DNA from: Haplomitrium mnioides
Lineage: Eukaryota > Marchantiophyta > Haplomitriopsida > Calobryales
DNA: 34,542 nucleotides
Direction: 5' to 3'
Assembly (NCBI GenBank): GCA_049999725.1
Contig: JBNGIS010005119.1
Coordinates: forward strand, 88,240 to 122,781
In this document: piece by piece, positions 1-11,026 of the stretch
How the letters are laid out: every line of letters begins with the position of its first letter
Numbering within the stretch: the first letter of the stretch is position 1
The notes under the pieces: model-generated
Database searches by the model: none
Told to the model about the DNA's origin: nothing
The model's input: the letters and a program-made list of their open reading frames with translations, nothing else
Made by a program: the position numbers and the translations under genes

Positions 1-129
1 AGCCAAAAATGAAGCTCAAAAACTCATGTACTTTTTGTTTTTCAAAAATAGCCTCATTTTCTTTGTTTTTTGAGCTCAAAAACCACATTATTTCCTTAAA
101 AAAACGTTGCTATTTTGAGTAGCTTGTTT

Positions 130-1311
130 GTGCTTCAAAGTAGTAGCTGTTTTATGTTTTTGATTGGTTTCGAGTCACTTAGTATGAGTATTCTTTCTAC
201 AAGTTGATGTTTTTGATTGCCTTAAAGCCACTTTGTATGAGCATTCTATCTACGAGCTTATGTTTTTTATTGACTTCAAGTTGTTTTGTATGAGCATTCC
301 TTCTACAAGCTTCTGTTTTTTATTGCCTTCAAGTCACTTCATATGAGCATTCTTTCTACAAGCCTATGTTTTTTATTGCCTTCAAGTCACTTTGTATGAG
401 CATTCTTTTTACGAGCTTATGTTTTTTTTGTCTTCAAGACTATCTTCAAGTCACTTTGTATGAGCATTCTTTCTATGAGCTTATGTTTTTGATTTCCTTC
501 AAGTCACTTCATATGAGGATGTGTTTGATTGCCTTCAAGTCTCTTCGTATGAGCATTCTTTCTATAAGCTTATGTTTTTTATTGCTTTCAAGTAACTTTG
601 TATGAGCATTCTTTACAAGCTAATCTTTTTTATTGCCTTCAAGTCACTTTGTATGAGCATTCTCTCTACAAGCTTATGTCTTTGATTGCCTTCAAGTTGC
701 TTTGTATAAGCATTGTTTCTACAAGCTTATCTATTTGATTACTTTCAATTCTTTCTATGAGCTAATGTTTTTGATTGTCTTCAAGATTGCTTTGAAGTCA
801 CCGTGCATCAATATTCTTTCTACAAGTTGATGTTTTTTATTGCCTTCAAGTCACTTTGTATGAGCATTCTTTCTACGAGCTTATACTTTTGATTGCCTTT
901 AAGTCACTTGGTATAAGCATTCTTTTGTACGAGCTGATGTTTTTGATTGCCTTCAAGTCATTTTGTATGAGCATTCTTTCTATGAGCTGATGTATTTCAT
1001 TGCCTTCAAGTCACTTGGTATGAGCATTCTTTCTACTAGTTGATGTTTTTTATTGTCTTCAAGTCACTTTGTATGAGCATTCTTTCTACAAGCTGATGTT
1101 TTTTCTTATCTTCAAGTCACTTTGTATGAGCATTCTTTCTACAAGGTGATGTTTTTGATTGTCGTCAAGTCACTTTGTTTGAGCATTCTTTCTACGATAT
1201 GATGTTTTTGATAATTTTAAACTCACTTTGTATGAGGATTCTTTCTACAAGCTAATGTTTTTGATTGTCTTTTATTGTCTTCAAGTCACTTTGTATGAGC
1301 ATTCTTTCATT
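130..1311. repeat. 53-bp minisatellite, about 21 copies
   Basis: The motif TATGAGCATTCTTTCTAC recurs at 183, 236, 289, 342, 395, 459, 512, 548, 601, 652, 705, about 806, 859, 912, 966, 1019, 1072, 1125, 1178, 1231 and 1294. The step is 53 bp in most cases. Exceptions are two steps lengthened by 10-11 bp, one shortened to 36, and one degenerate stretch at 720-800. Each unit also carries TTGCCTTCAAGTCAC and TTTTTGATTG-like blocks. Since 53 is not a multiple of three, no reading frame is conserved, and the 79-residue open frame at 366-605 is a by-product. Bases 1-129 are AT-rich sequence with no feature seen. Confidence 0.93.
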
Positions 1312-2771
1312 TTTTATTGTTGCTTGGATTTTTACTATTCTTATTTGAGCATATTTTAGAGCCACTGTGGACCCACCTTTTGTTTTGTGCTTCTTCTTCA
1401 AGAAATAGGTTTGAAGCATTAGTTTGTTGCTTCATCACTTTTCTTTTTGTTTAGAAAGTAGGTATATCAAACAAATTTTGAGAATGGCAACAAGGCAGCT
1501 AGTTTTAGCAAAGTGGTGGCTATTCCTCTTTTTGAGAGAGAAATTGTTTCATCAAGAAGAGGATCTATAAGGGAAGGAATCCTCTTGTTGGTGTGAATTA
1601 GGTTAGAGAATATAAGAGGAGGAGTCCTCTTGTTAGTGTGAATGAGGTTAGAGAGTCTTCGTTGCTCGATTAACTCTACAGTATAGTAATACTCATCTTT
1701 CTGATTGTGTTTGTAGTGTAGTGGTGCATGGATTGTGTGGTGTAAATCAAGAAGCAGTAAGTAAAACACTAGTGATGAGTATTCACTCAATCGACAAGTT
1801 TGAGACAAGAATCATACGCAATAACATCAAGGAGTAAGAGATCCGGGCTCTTGACGGGCGTCATTCGCAAGGCTAGAGGACGTGATACGTTTCCAAGCTA
1901 AAATTGCTTAAGAATTGGGACGGACAAGGGATGCAAACAAGTGGTGAAACCATCTATTGGAAGTTTTACGAATGTGGGTAATATACAAGGACTGAGAGGT
2001 CTATAGATTGGGTCTTTGATAACAACTACTTAAATATGAAGAGGTTGTTCAATACAGCTGATCGGGCTCTAAGATGTATATGTGATAGATCAGATCAAGA
2101 GCTAAAGATTCTATGGATTAGGAATATTCTGTACGAGATGGCTAAATGAGGTTCTTATAAAGGGATATACCTTGATTGGGTTTGGTGATCGGGATGACGT
2201 TAGAGGTACGACCAATTGAGAGCAACGTTCCAATTTCTTTGTAGAAGACGGCATTGAGTGGCGGCATCAAACTAGTTATAAGAAAATTTCTAAGGATAAT
2301 ATGATAAACTAATGGTTAAAGGACCAAGCCGATATAAACTAACTTCAAATAAATGACATCATATGTTTCAACAACTTAATAAGACGATCCACATGAGTTG
2401 GATAAGAGGAATATTCTATATAAGATACGAAAGATCCTTGGTCTTAATTACATCTAATAGAAAGAGTGTACAAGCTTCGGAAGGGTTGGCGTGTGTCCAA
2501 TATTGGGAATCAAAGTTGGTTGGATACTTTGACTACTTCAAACAATGGGATACAACTCTTTGGAATATGTTTTGCGTGGAGGAAGATGCAAACTATAATC
2601 TTAAGTTTTGTTTAACAAAAGGAAACTTATTTGTATCATAAGGAGGGAATGGCCGATTTTGTACATATATGATTTTTTAAAGTGCTACAAGTTGAATGAT
2701 ATAATAAATAGAGTGATTAGAGGAAGGATCATACACATGAACAGATCTATACAACCAAACTAGATGAGATA
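1312..2771. other. No recognisable gene (left flank of G1)
   Basis: AT-rich sequence between the minisatellite and the first retrotransposon. Short open frames occur (for example 2363-2641 plus and 1467-1808 minus), but none shows a known domain or biased composition. The only internal structure seen is a short direct duplication near 1575-1655. The last bases, GAATG at 2772-2776, are the left TSD of G1. Confidence 0.6.
1575..1655. repeat. Imperfect direct duplication, about 45-bp period
   Basis: Two copies of a segment reading TCCTCTTGTTRGTGTGAAT followed by GAGGTTAGAGA-like sequence start near 1575 and 1620. They differ at a few positions. No function is apparent. Confidence 0.75.
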
Positions 2772-2776
2772 GAATG

Positions 2777-3247
2777 TGTAAAAGAACTCAAAAGACAAAC
2801 TCCAAATGAGTAAGAACTCATAGTGAACTTTAATAGAGTTCTTCAATCAAATGTCTAAAAGGAAAGCAAAGCATATACAAGATAACTCTAATAGTGTTAT
2901 GCAACTCAAGGCCTAAGCTAAGACCAAAAGTGCAAACAACTAAGTTATTTGAGAGGAACTCTAGAATGAGAAGTGGGGCTATGAAGCCCTTCTATTTAGA
3001 CAAGAGAAGAAGGTGTCATCTCTTTTTCTTCACTTACAAGTCGTTTCCAATTTTAATCCTAAAAGTGATTGCTTACAAGTCACTTCAAATTTCAACCCTA
3101 AAAGTGACCTTATACCACTTCACTTAAAGTAACTTCAAAAACAAGTAACTCTAAAATGATTTCAATCTTAAAAGTGACCCTCTACCACTTCCTTCACTCC
3201 TCTCCATTTTCTTATAAATAACACAACATCATGCTTGTACTATTACA
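2777..3247 (-). repeat. G1 3' LTR (left)
   Basis: Starts TGTAAAAGAACTC and ends CTATTACA on the plus strand, matching the LTRs at 13524-14013, 25189-25610 and 29954-30381. It contains the family's direct repeats of AAAGTGA and TTACAAGTCACTTC. The minus-strand TATA element seen in G3 as TATAAATAG is altered here. The purine-rich tract expected just inside the 3' LTR lies at about 3251-3263, reading AGAAGGCAAGGA on the minus strand. Confidence 0.9.
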
Positions 3248-3269
3248 TAATCCTTGCCTTCTAAATGAT

Positions 3270-4856
3270 GACGTCTTTGTCATAACCGATAGTTTCAAAT
3301 AATCAAATAGCCTCTTGAACATTTTCAAGATTAGAGCAAGCTCCCAAGTAGCATCATAAAGCGGATATCCCTTTTACAAAACATTATATTGAAATTGAAG
3401 ATGTCGCCCATGTTTGAGAACTTGCATAGCCAAAATACGGTCCTACTCATATTCTTCACAATCATCAAGAACAATAGGTAGAGAAGAATTTGAGCATGAT
3501 TTTAAAAAGAAGATGGATTAGAACAAAAAGTTTTAAGTTTAGATACTTGGAATAAAGGATGAATCTTTATATGAAGAGGAAGATTAAGTTTGTACGCAAC
3601 GGGAAAAATAACTTGAGAAATTGACAAAGGACCAATCTAAACTTGAGATAACTTATAGAATTGAGTATCTAAAGGTAAAGCAAGATCATAAGTAGAAAGC
3701 ATAACTTGGTCATCTGAAATATAAGAGAAATCACAACAATGTTTATCGACATATTGTTTTGCCAATTTTGAGCAATAAAAAGATGGTTTTGAGCATCTTG
3801 CAAAGAGAAAGATAAATTAGACAAAAAAAATAGAAAGACTTGGAATATTGGAAGAGGAAGGAGAAAGCAAACCATCAGGAACAAGAGGATTTTGACTGAA
3901 ATTAAGAAAGAAAAGGAGAAAATCCAGTATTTGCTTGTTTGGAGTTGTTCTATGCAAACTCCACGACCAATAAGAAATTATCCCAATTTGTGTGATAAAT
4001 GTTGATAAATGCTCAAAGCATATCCTCAACAATGCAATTTGCACATTTGGTTTGCCCATCAATTTGAAGATGATAAGCCGTACACATAGATAGTTTGGTA
4101 CTCAAAAGTATGAACAACTCTTGCTAAAACTTCTCACTCAATCATAGATCTCTATCAGATATTAACATCTTTAGCATTCCATGATAATAGAAGACTAAAT
4201 CAAAGTAAATCTTTGCTAATTGTAGTGCATCTACCGTCATTGTTAGATGAATATATTTTCTTAGCTTGTCCAAAAACACTACAATGGTAGTAAACCTATG
4301 AGGCGTAGTTGGAAGCGAAGCGACAAGATCCAAACTTACATACGCCCAACGAGCAGTAAGAATCAGTAATGGTTGAAGAAGGCCACTTGGTTTTTGATTT
4401 AAAGTCTTGTTTCGTTGACAACTTGTACAAGAATGAACAAAGCCACAAATATCTTGAGCTAAGTTTGGCTACTACCAAGTGCGTTGAAGCAACTCCATAG
4501 TTTTATCTACTGCAAGATGCTCAAAGATTGGAATGTCATGTGCTTCTTGTAAATGGGTCATTCGAAGCGCATCATCTTTTAGAATATATATTTGATAGCC
4601 TTGATAGATAATACCATCTTGTATAGAAAATATATGATACTCTCTATCTTTGACTGCCAAACGTGTCCTAACAAGATTAAAGAAGGCATCTTCTTGTAAT
4701 TTTTGTCAAAAGTCGTCACTGATTGCTTCATTAAGATGTAATATACTAACATTTACAACCTCCAATATATGTAATTGATGATCCGGTTTTCTTGAAAATA
4801 CATTAAGAATGTTGTGGAGCCTTCTCGGCTTGTACTCCAACTTGATATCAAAGAGC
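3270..4856 (-). pseudogene. G1 integrase with C-terminal chromodomain, decayed
   Basis: Minus-strand remnants of the gypsy integrase. Pieces near 4142-4660 match G3 integrase (26015-26970), including LQEAHDIPIFEHLAVDK from the zinc-binding region and YHGMLKMLISDRDL from the second catalytic-aspartate region. At 3313-3470 the frame reads DRILAMQVLKHG followed by KGYPLYDATWE, recognisable as a chromodomain, the module that in chromoviruses directs integration to particular chromatin. Frames are broken by many stops, including one in place of the chromodomain WKG tryptophan. No product is expected. Confidence 0.82.
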
Positions 4857-4861
4857 TATAG

Positions 4862-5449
4862 TATAACACTAAATTCATACACACAAGTTAGCACAAACAT
4901 ATATAAGAGAAGCGTACAAGGACTTCAAAAACCCACAAGGTAAGAGATGCCAAACAAAGCACTCTCCCTTCTTTATATACTTGATAGAAAGCTCTTTGGT
5001 TACATAGGTGGAGGAACCTTATTGGTTCCTTTTCTATCCTCTTTTAATTGGACTCTTCTTTTCTCTCTCACTCTAATTGGACCCCTCTTTACTTTTGTTC
5101 TCCTTCTGCTACATGTCCTTATCTTTAGAACCTTCCATCCCTCTTTAGTCCTCCTTCTCCCACGTGTCCTTATCTTTAGAACCTTCCATCTCTTTAATTC
5201 TCCTTCTGCCACATGTCCTTATCTTTAGAACATTCTCTTTACTTTAATTCTCCGTTTGCAACGTGTCCTCATCTAGACTCCCTCTTTTAATTTAGTTCAT
5301 TGACTTTCTTTCCTCTTACCACGTGTCCAACTCTCTATAATAGCAATCTCTTTTTGCTGCTCTAACTTAGTAATATCTTTCTAGACATAGTTGATACTAT
5401 ATCTTACGCCATTTTTTGCCATAGCTTACTAAAATAAGTGATCATTACA
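4862..5449 (-). repeat. G2 3' LTR (left)
   Basis: Matches the solo LTR at 20136-20704 and the right LTR ending at 11021. It begins TATAACAC (the solo copy has TGTAACAC) and ends ATCATTACA. On the minus strand it carries TATATAAAG near 4969-4985, a plausible TATA box. It has tandem about 49-bp repeats, each with a CACGTGTCC-type box. Two boxes are intact (CACGTG at 5161 and 5320) and the others are changed to CATG-containing forms. Confidence 0.92.
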
Positions 5450-5463
5450 ATCCTCCCTCTTTT
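5450..5463 (-). other. G2 polypurine tract
   Basis: On the minus strand AAAAGAGGGAGGAT lies directly against the start of the 3' LTR. This is the position and composition expected of the RNase H-resistant plus-strand primer of an LTR element. The adjoining bases 5464-5485 read AACGAGGACGTTGCTTC on the minus strand, a sequence usual just before this tract in plant chromoviruses. Confidence 0.85.
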
Positions 5464-5548
5464 AAGAAGCAACGTCCTCGTTGCGAGTAAGAGAGTTCTC
5501 AAAAGAGTGGACAAGTGTGGAGGCATTAGCTAAATTCTCCAATGGCTC

Positions 5549-7010
5549 CCAAGTAGCTTCATAAAGAGGGTATCTTTCCAACAAACCAAATATTCCACAA
5601 TCTTACAACGACCGCAACACCACGTACATTTCTTCAAGAGTTTTTCAACCTCGTACTCTTCATGACCATCAATAATTTCATATGGTGGAGAGGGTTCTTA
5701 GACACTAGTGAAAGTGGAAGAGCGAGGGACAAAAGCCCGAAGTAAAGAGACATGAAAGACTGGATGAACTTTCATGTGAAGAGGTAAAACCAACCGATAG
5801 GCCACTTCTCCAATGAGAGCAGAGATAGCAAAATGACCAATAAAGCAAGCACTAAACTTATGTAAATGAAGCAAAGAAAGATTGGACGTGGATAGCTAGA
5901 CTTGGTCACCTACATCAAAGGTCACCTCTCAACGATGAGTATCAACATATTGCTTTTGTCAGTTACAAGCAACTTCCAATTTTTCTTTAGCTCATCGGAT
6001 TCCGTGGTGTAGATGATAAAGAAAATCATCAACGGATGGGCTCTTGGAGGGCGACGGTGATGCATGTTGAAGACTAGAGATCATGGTGGGATGCTCACCA
6101 TACATCAAAAAGAAAAGTGTAGCGCATGTGGAACTATTAATGGAGTTATTGTACGAGAACTCCACAAGAGGTAGTAGCCAATCCCATTCCGCTTGTTATT
6201 CCAAAGTAAAAGCTTGTAGCACATCTTCAATGGTACAATTGGCCCATTCAGTTTGACTATCAGATTCTGGATGATAAGCAATAGACATAGTGAGTTTGGT
6301 CTTGAAAAGACCAAATAAAGTGCGCCAAAACATGCTGGTGAATTAAGTGCCCCAATCAGAAATAATTAATTTCAAAATACTATGATGAGAGTAGAGTACC
6401 TCCAAATAAATTCGTCCTAACTCAAGTGTTGTCACTGATTTGGTAGTTAGACGAATATGAATCATTTTGCTAACGTTGTCCACAAAAACAACAATAACAT
6501 CACAGCACGTAGAAGTACAAGGTAGCTCACTTACAATATCTATACTCATATGCTCTCATTGGTGACTGGAGATAGGTAACAGTTGCAATAGGCCTCCTCG
6601 TTTAAGATTGGTAGCCTTGTTTTGTTGACAATGCAAGCATCTCTGAACATATTCCTCCACATCTTGATGCATTTTAGGCCAAATTAAACTTGTTGAAGAT
6701 TGTCCAAAGTCTTTTCAATTCCAACATGGCCACCCACTGCGCAATCATGTGCTTCATATAAAATTTCAGAGCGAAGCTTAACATTATTGGGAACCCATAC
6801 ATTATCTTGGAAGAAAAATCAATTCTCTCACCTTTTTCACCAACTTCTTTTGTTGTGCGGCAATGATCTCTTCATCTATCTTTATTGCAACCAAAAATTC
6901 TGTCCACCAAGTAGGATGAATTGTGAGTTCATACATGATGTTGAGTTGAGGCATGTGTGTCAAGGTATATTCAATCTGACGCTTTCCTTCTACATAAACC
7001 ATCTTCATAT
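5549..7010 (-). pseudogene. G2 integrase with chromodomain, decayed
   Basis: Minus-strand integrase. Near 6730 the frame reads YEAHDCAVGGHVGIEKT (zinc-binding His region). Near 6530-6549 VDIVSELP holds the first catalytic Asp. At about 6345-6375 LIISDWGT holds the second Asp, but the usual Arg is Trp and a stop follows. Near 6230-6270 SIAYHPESDSQTEWAN keeps the third acidic residue. At 5549-5677 a broken chromodomain begins EEYEVEKLLKK and continues in another frame. Stops and frameshifts throughout mean no functional enzyme. Confidence 0.85.
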
Positions 7011-7019
7011 AGAACCGTT

Positions 7020-8810
7020 GTTGCCAATCCGCCTATCGAATCTACCTTTTTGAGAGCTCTTTTTGCATTTCTAGATAGATAAAAGGCTTATGGTCAGTTT
7101 CGACCACAAACTCCTTATCTCCTAGATAGTGTTTCCAATGCTTTGTTGATAACACAATCGCTAATTCTTCACGTTCTGTGGTGTGGTATTTTTTCTCTGC
7201 ATTGCTTAATTTTCTAGAAAAGAAGGCAATAGGATGCCAACCATCCTCTTATTCTTGTTGCAAAACTCCACCTACGGCTTTTCTTGATGCATCCACCGAA
7301 AGTTTGATTGGTTGTTTAGAATCATACCATTTAAGAATATGAGCATGAAGAAGGGATTTCTTCAATGTTTGAAATGCCAACTCTTCTGTAGCTCCCCATG
7401 TCAGACTCCACGTATGACTTCTCTTGAGCAAGTTGGTCAATGGTTCTACTATTTATACAAAACCTTTCACAAATCGACAATAAAACCTGGTTAGCCTCAA
7501 AAATCCTCTTTGTTGAGTGGGATGACTAGAAGCTTCCCACTTCTGAATTGCCTCTACTTTCTCATCCAAAACTTGGACTCTTGATGCACTCACACAATGA
7601 CCCAAGTAGTCCACCTCCCTTTTCTCAATTTCACATTTTGACATTTTCACATATAGCTTGTGAATTCGAAGTACCTTTAATACTGTACAAAGGTGTTGTT
7701 GATGCTCTAGAAGATTCTTGCTGTAAATGAGAATGTCATCCAAAAAGGCAATAACAAACTTATTCAAATAAGATAAAAAAAATATCATTCATAAGACCCA
7801 TAAATATTGCAAGAGCATTAACTAATCCAAAAGGCATAAAAAAGTATTTGAAATGCTTATATTGACTTCAAAATGCTGTATTTTGCATATCAACTTCTGT
7901 AATTCGGATTTGATTATATCCACTTCTCAAATCCAACTTTGTAAAGTAATTTGCTCCTTGAATTTGATCAAACAAATCATCCATTTTAGGTAACAGATAT
8001 TTATTTTTCACTATTTGTTGGTTGAGTGCTCGATGGTCAATACACATTCTCATACTCCCATCTTTCTTTTTTACAAATAATTATATTGCACCATATAGAG
8101 ATATCCTTGGCTGAATGAACCCCTTCTCCAACGATTCAGTAATCTAAGATTTGCATTCCTCGAGTTCATGAGGAGGCAATCGATATGGTGCTTTGCATGG
8201 TGGAATACTTTGTGGATTAACCTCAATCTTGTTTTCAATGGATTGTTTGGGCTGCAATCCATGAGGTAAGTCTTTGGAAAAGACATCATAAAATTCCTTC
8301 AAAATACCTTGAAGATCATGGAGAACTTTATGCTTTGAGTCCTCTTTCTCAAATGTGAGTTCATGTATGAGCTCCAAAAACATTGTATCTTTCTTTTTGA
8401 TTGAATGTGCTCCAATCACATATAAGCGTAGGTGTCTCGATGAGGTCGTATTCTATCTCCCTAAATCTTCTATTGAAAAGTCGTGAGTGTCTTCTTACGC
8501 CAATCTACTTGCGATTTATATGTTTGTAGCCATTTCATCCCAAGAATCGCATCATATCTGGCCAATGTCGTGATCTTCCAATCCAAATTCTCTTTATAGT
8601 TGCCTACATGTAGAGCTATAGTTTAAGACAGATGTTCAATAGACTTACTTTGGCCATTTGCCATTTCAACCACCTCGTGCTCTTCTTTTTCAATTGGCAA
8701 CTTCAACTTCAAGGCTATCCCTCGTGATAGATAATTTTCTTCCACTTTGAAGTCCACCAAAACTCTTATTGCCGATCCTTCCATCCATCCATCCATGAAC
8801 CACATTTATC
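7020..8810 (-). pseudogene. G2 protease, reverse transcriptase and RNase H, decayed
   Basis: Read from high to low coordinate. The protease segment is 8805-8623, where the expected LVDSGAS active site appears as RVLVDFKVEENYLS: the Asp is kept but the Gly-Ser context is lost. The RT runs from about 8419 to 7453 with [29 protein letters not shown] and the catalytic FLDD box at 7735-7746. The RNase H starts near 7440 (LSVDASRKAVGGVLQQE) and runs on to EREELAIVLSTKHWKHYLG-type sequence near 7130. Several stops and shifts separate the pieces. Confidence 0.9.
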
Positions 8811-8834
8811 CCAACAAAACCACGAGGTTTTTTT

Positions 8835-9903
8835 ACTAGTGCCCCTCGTTTCCTTGACATTCTTCTTCTTCTATATTATTGACATTATGAAGAGGCCATT
8901 GAAACACTTGCCCTTGATTGCATTGTAATGCTCTGCAATTTGGTGCAATATGCCCTATTTGTCGACAATTATAACATATTCGTGTTTCTCGTGGTTCTTC
9001 AGTTCTTCTTTCTATAGCATTGTGTGGTCCTCGTGGTTGTTGATTGGGGCAATTGAAATATTTTCTTCTAATATGTCTCAACTCCATAGGCATGGGGAAA
9101 ATTCCCACCTGTTTGCAAAATCCCCAATGTTCCTTCAATTCTTTGAGCAAATGAGATGGCTTCATTAGCATCCTTCGAATGACGCATCATAGCTTCCCCT
9201 CGAATCTTCTTTTTTAATCTTTGCAAAAATTTGTTGAGGGACTCGGTTGAACTCATGTCTTCAATTTGAACTTGTAGGCTTCAAAACTCTTCAATGTACC
9301 TTGCAACGTTGCCTTGTTGCTCTAACTCCCAAAGCTTAGTTTTGTGGTTTATATAGAGTCTACCGCTTTGAAATTTTGTAATAAGCCCTCTTTAAGGATG
9401 CTCCACAAAAGTTGTTCTCCTCGTGCATTTTTTGTCACTCCCATTCTTGTAGCCAAATAGATGCATGGTCCGTTAAAAAAGATCTTGCAAGTAGTCCCTT
9501 CTCCAAATATGACGCATGCGTATAATGTGACATGTGAACTTCCATCCGATACACCCATCTTTCTACGACACCTACTATGAAACTTCCTCCATAAGCCTCT
9601 ATTTCACATGACTTGCTCATCTTTTGAAGTAATGTTTCTCGACTCCCTTCTCCGTTCTCTAATTGCAACCTCATTTTCACCATCTTCGTCATTAACATAT
9701 TGTTTGTTGTTGGCTTGCTATAAGGACTGCTTGGAGTTCTTCCAGCTTTGTTATCATCCAAGTTCCTTNNNNNNNNNNNNNNNNNNNNNNNNNNNNNNNN
9801 NNNNNNNNNNNNNNNNNNNNNNNNNNNNNNNNNNNNNNNNNNNNNNNNNNNNNNNNNNNNNNNNNNNNGTTCCTTCTTCTAGATTGTTGGAACTCGTCTC
9901 CAT
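8835..9903 (-). pseudogene. G2 gag, decayed, spanning the assembly gap
   Basis: The likely start codon is at 9901-9903, opening METSSNNLEEG, and runs into the N gap. Beyond the gap the capsid-like part is spread over two or three frames (9761-9435 and 9558-9349), and the nucleocapsid zinc knuckle CYNCRQIGHIAPNC is perfect at 8935-8976 (C-X2-C-X4-H-X4-C). The capsid would package element RNA and the knuckle would bind it. Frameshifts separate the parts. Confidence 0.85.
9769..9868. other. Assembly gap, exactly 100 N
   Basis: A run of exactly 100 N, the conventional placeholder for a gap of unknown size. The bases on the two sides repeat each other: GTTCCTT ends at 9768 and GTTCCTT starts at 9869. 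The join may therefore be an unrecognised overlap rather than missing sequence. Confidence 0.97.
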
Positions 9904-10508
9904 GATTTTTCTGTTATAACTTAGCTACTTATAACTCATACAAAAACAAATACATACACATTCCAATTATGTAAAATAGGTAAAATAAAAGGGTTAGTTG
10001 ATGCTAACATTGAATCACAAAACCTCTCTCCAAATTTATGAATAAAAAAATCTCGTTGCATTTGCTTAGGCGTTACTTGAATAGAAAATGTGAGACTTGG
10101 AGTTGAACTCTTCTAGAGGAGCTTGGTTCAACTCCATTTTCTATCTACCACAAAACATAAATGAAACACTCCCATGTAACACCATAATTTACCACATGTA
10201 AGATAGCAAGTTCTCTAGATTCCATTACAAAAACCATAAAATCATCCTTAAAATTATACACTAAAAATTGACGAAAGAAATGTTTGTCAATGTTAAACAC
10301 ACAAATATTAAAGGGATTCAAAAGAGGAATTCTAGGAGGTACAAATGCTCCTCTATCCATTAGATACCATAATATCAAGTCAAACTTACTATATTCATTC
10401 ATAAAGAATGGGATATCTGCTATCCTTTACTCATGAAAACTTGAGAGTTTAACTCTCTTGGAGCTAATGCAAAGTGGGGATTCCATTACTTCAAAAGGTC
10501 TTTAGTGC
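9904..10508. other. Unexplained segment between G2 gag and its 5' LTR
   Basis: About 600 bp where a leader, a primer-binding site and the inner end of the 5' LTR are expected. None of these is visible: no TGGTATCAGAGC-like primer site, and the LTR match only begins near 10509. A minus-strand open frame of 85 codons (10402-10145) includes DRGAFVPPRIPLLNPFNI and continues loosely upstream. I do not recognise it. It could be an inserted or captured fragment, or a divergent leader. Confidence 0.5.
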
Positions 10509-11021
10509 TTCTCCAAAGAAAGGTAATACAAAAGAAGCCCATAAGGACTTCAAAAACCCACAAGGTAAGAGATGCCAAACAAGGCACTTTCCTTTCTTTA
10601 TATACTTGATAGAAAGCTCCTTGCTTACCTAGGTGCAAGAATCTTATTGGTTCATTTTCTATCCTCTTCTAATTGGCTCTTTTCTCTCTCACTCTGATTG
10701 GACTACTCTTTACTTTTATTCTCTTTCTATCATGTGTCCTTATCTTTAGAACCTTCCATCCCTCTTTAGTTCTCTTTCTACCATGTGTCTTTATCTTTAG
10801 AACCTTCTCTTTACTTTAATTCTCCTCTTGCCACGTGTCCTTATCTAAACTCCCTCTTTCACTTTGATTTGTTGACTTTCTCTCCTCTTGCTACGTGTCC
10901 AACTCTCTATAATAGCAATCTCTTTTTGCTACTCTAACTTAGTAGTATCTTTCTAGACATAGTTGACACTATATTTTTTATCATTTTTTGCCATGGCTTA
11001 CTAAAGTTAGTGATCATCACA
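10509..11021 (-). repeat. G2 5' LTR (right), inner end missing
   Basis: Aligns with the other two G2-family LTRs from AAGAAGCCCATAAGGACTTC to the end ATCATCACA at 11021. The first 60-70 bp of the plus-strand LTR, present in the solo copy, are absent. A minus-strand TATATAAAG lies near 10592-10608. The G-box series is CATGTG at 10731, CATGTG at 10782, CACGTG at 10832 and TACGTG near 10892. Confidence 0.88.
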
Positions 11022-11026
11022 TATAG

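Larger units (their letters stand above)
4862..11021 (-). mobile_element. G2: Ty3/gypsy chromovirus nested in G1
   Basis: A second minus-strand gypsy element of a different family. It is bounded by TATAG at 4857-4861 and 11022-11026, a perfect 5-bp TSD, and the G1 sequence resumes in register on both sides. The left LTR is 4862-5449, with a purine tract beside it. On the minus strand come gag (9903-8835), protease, RT and RNase H (8810-7020), then integrase and chromodomain (7000-5549). The right LTR is truncated inside (about 10509-11021), and no primer-binding site is found. It contains the only assembly gap of the window (9769-9868). Confidence 0.93.

Noticed and set aside
366-605. 79-residue open frame in the left repeat array
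   Set aside because: It lies entirely within the 53-bp minisatellite and its frame is not kept from unit to unit.
2363-2641. 92-residue plus-strand open frame
   Set aside because: No recognisable domain, no homologous counterpart in the window and composition like the surrounding AT-rich DNA.
5000-5228. Open frames on both strands in the G2 LTR
   Set aside because: They fall inside an LTR with tandem repeats, and equivalent frames recur in the other LTR copies only as repeat by-products.
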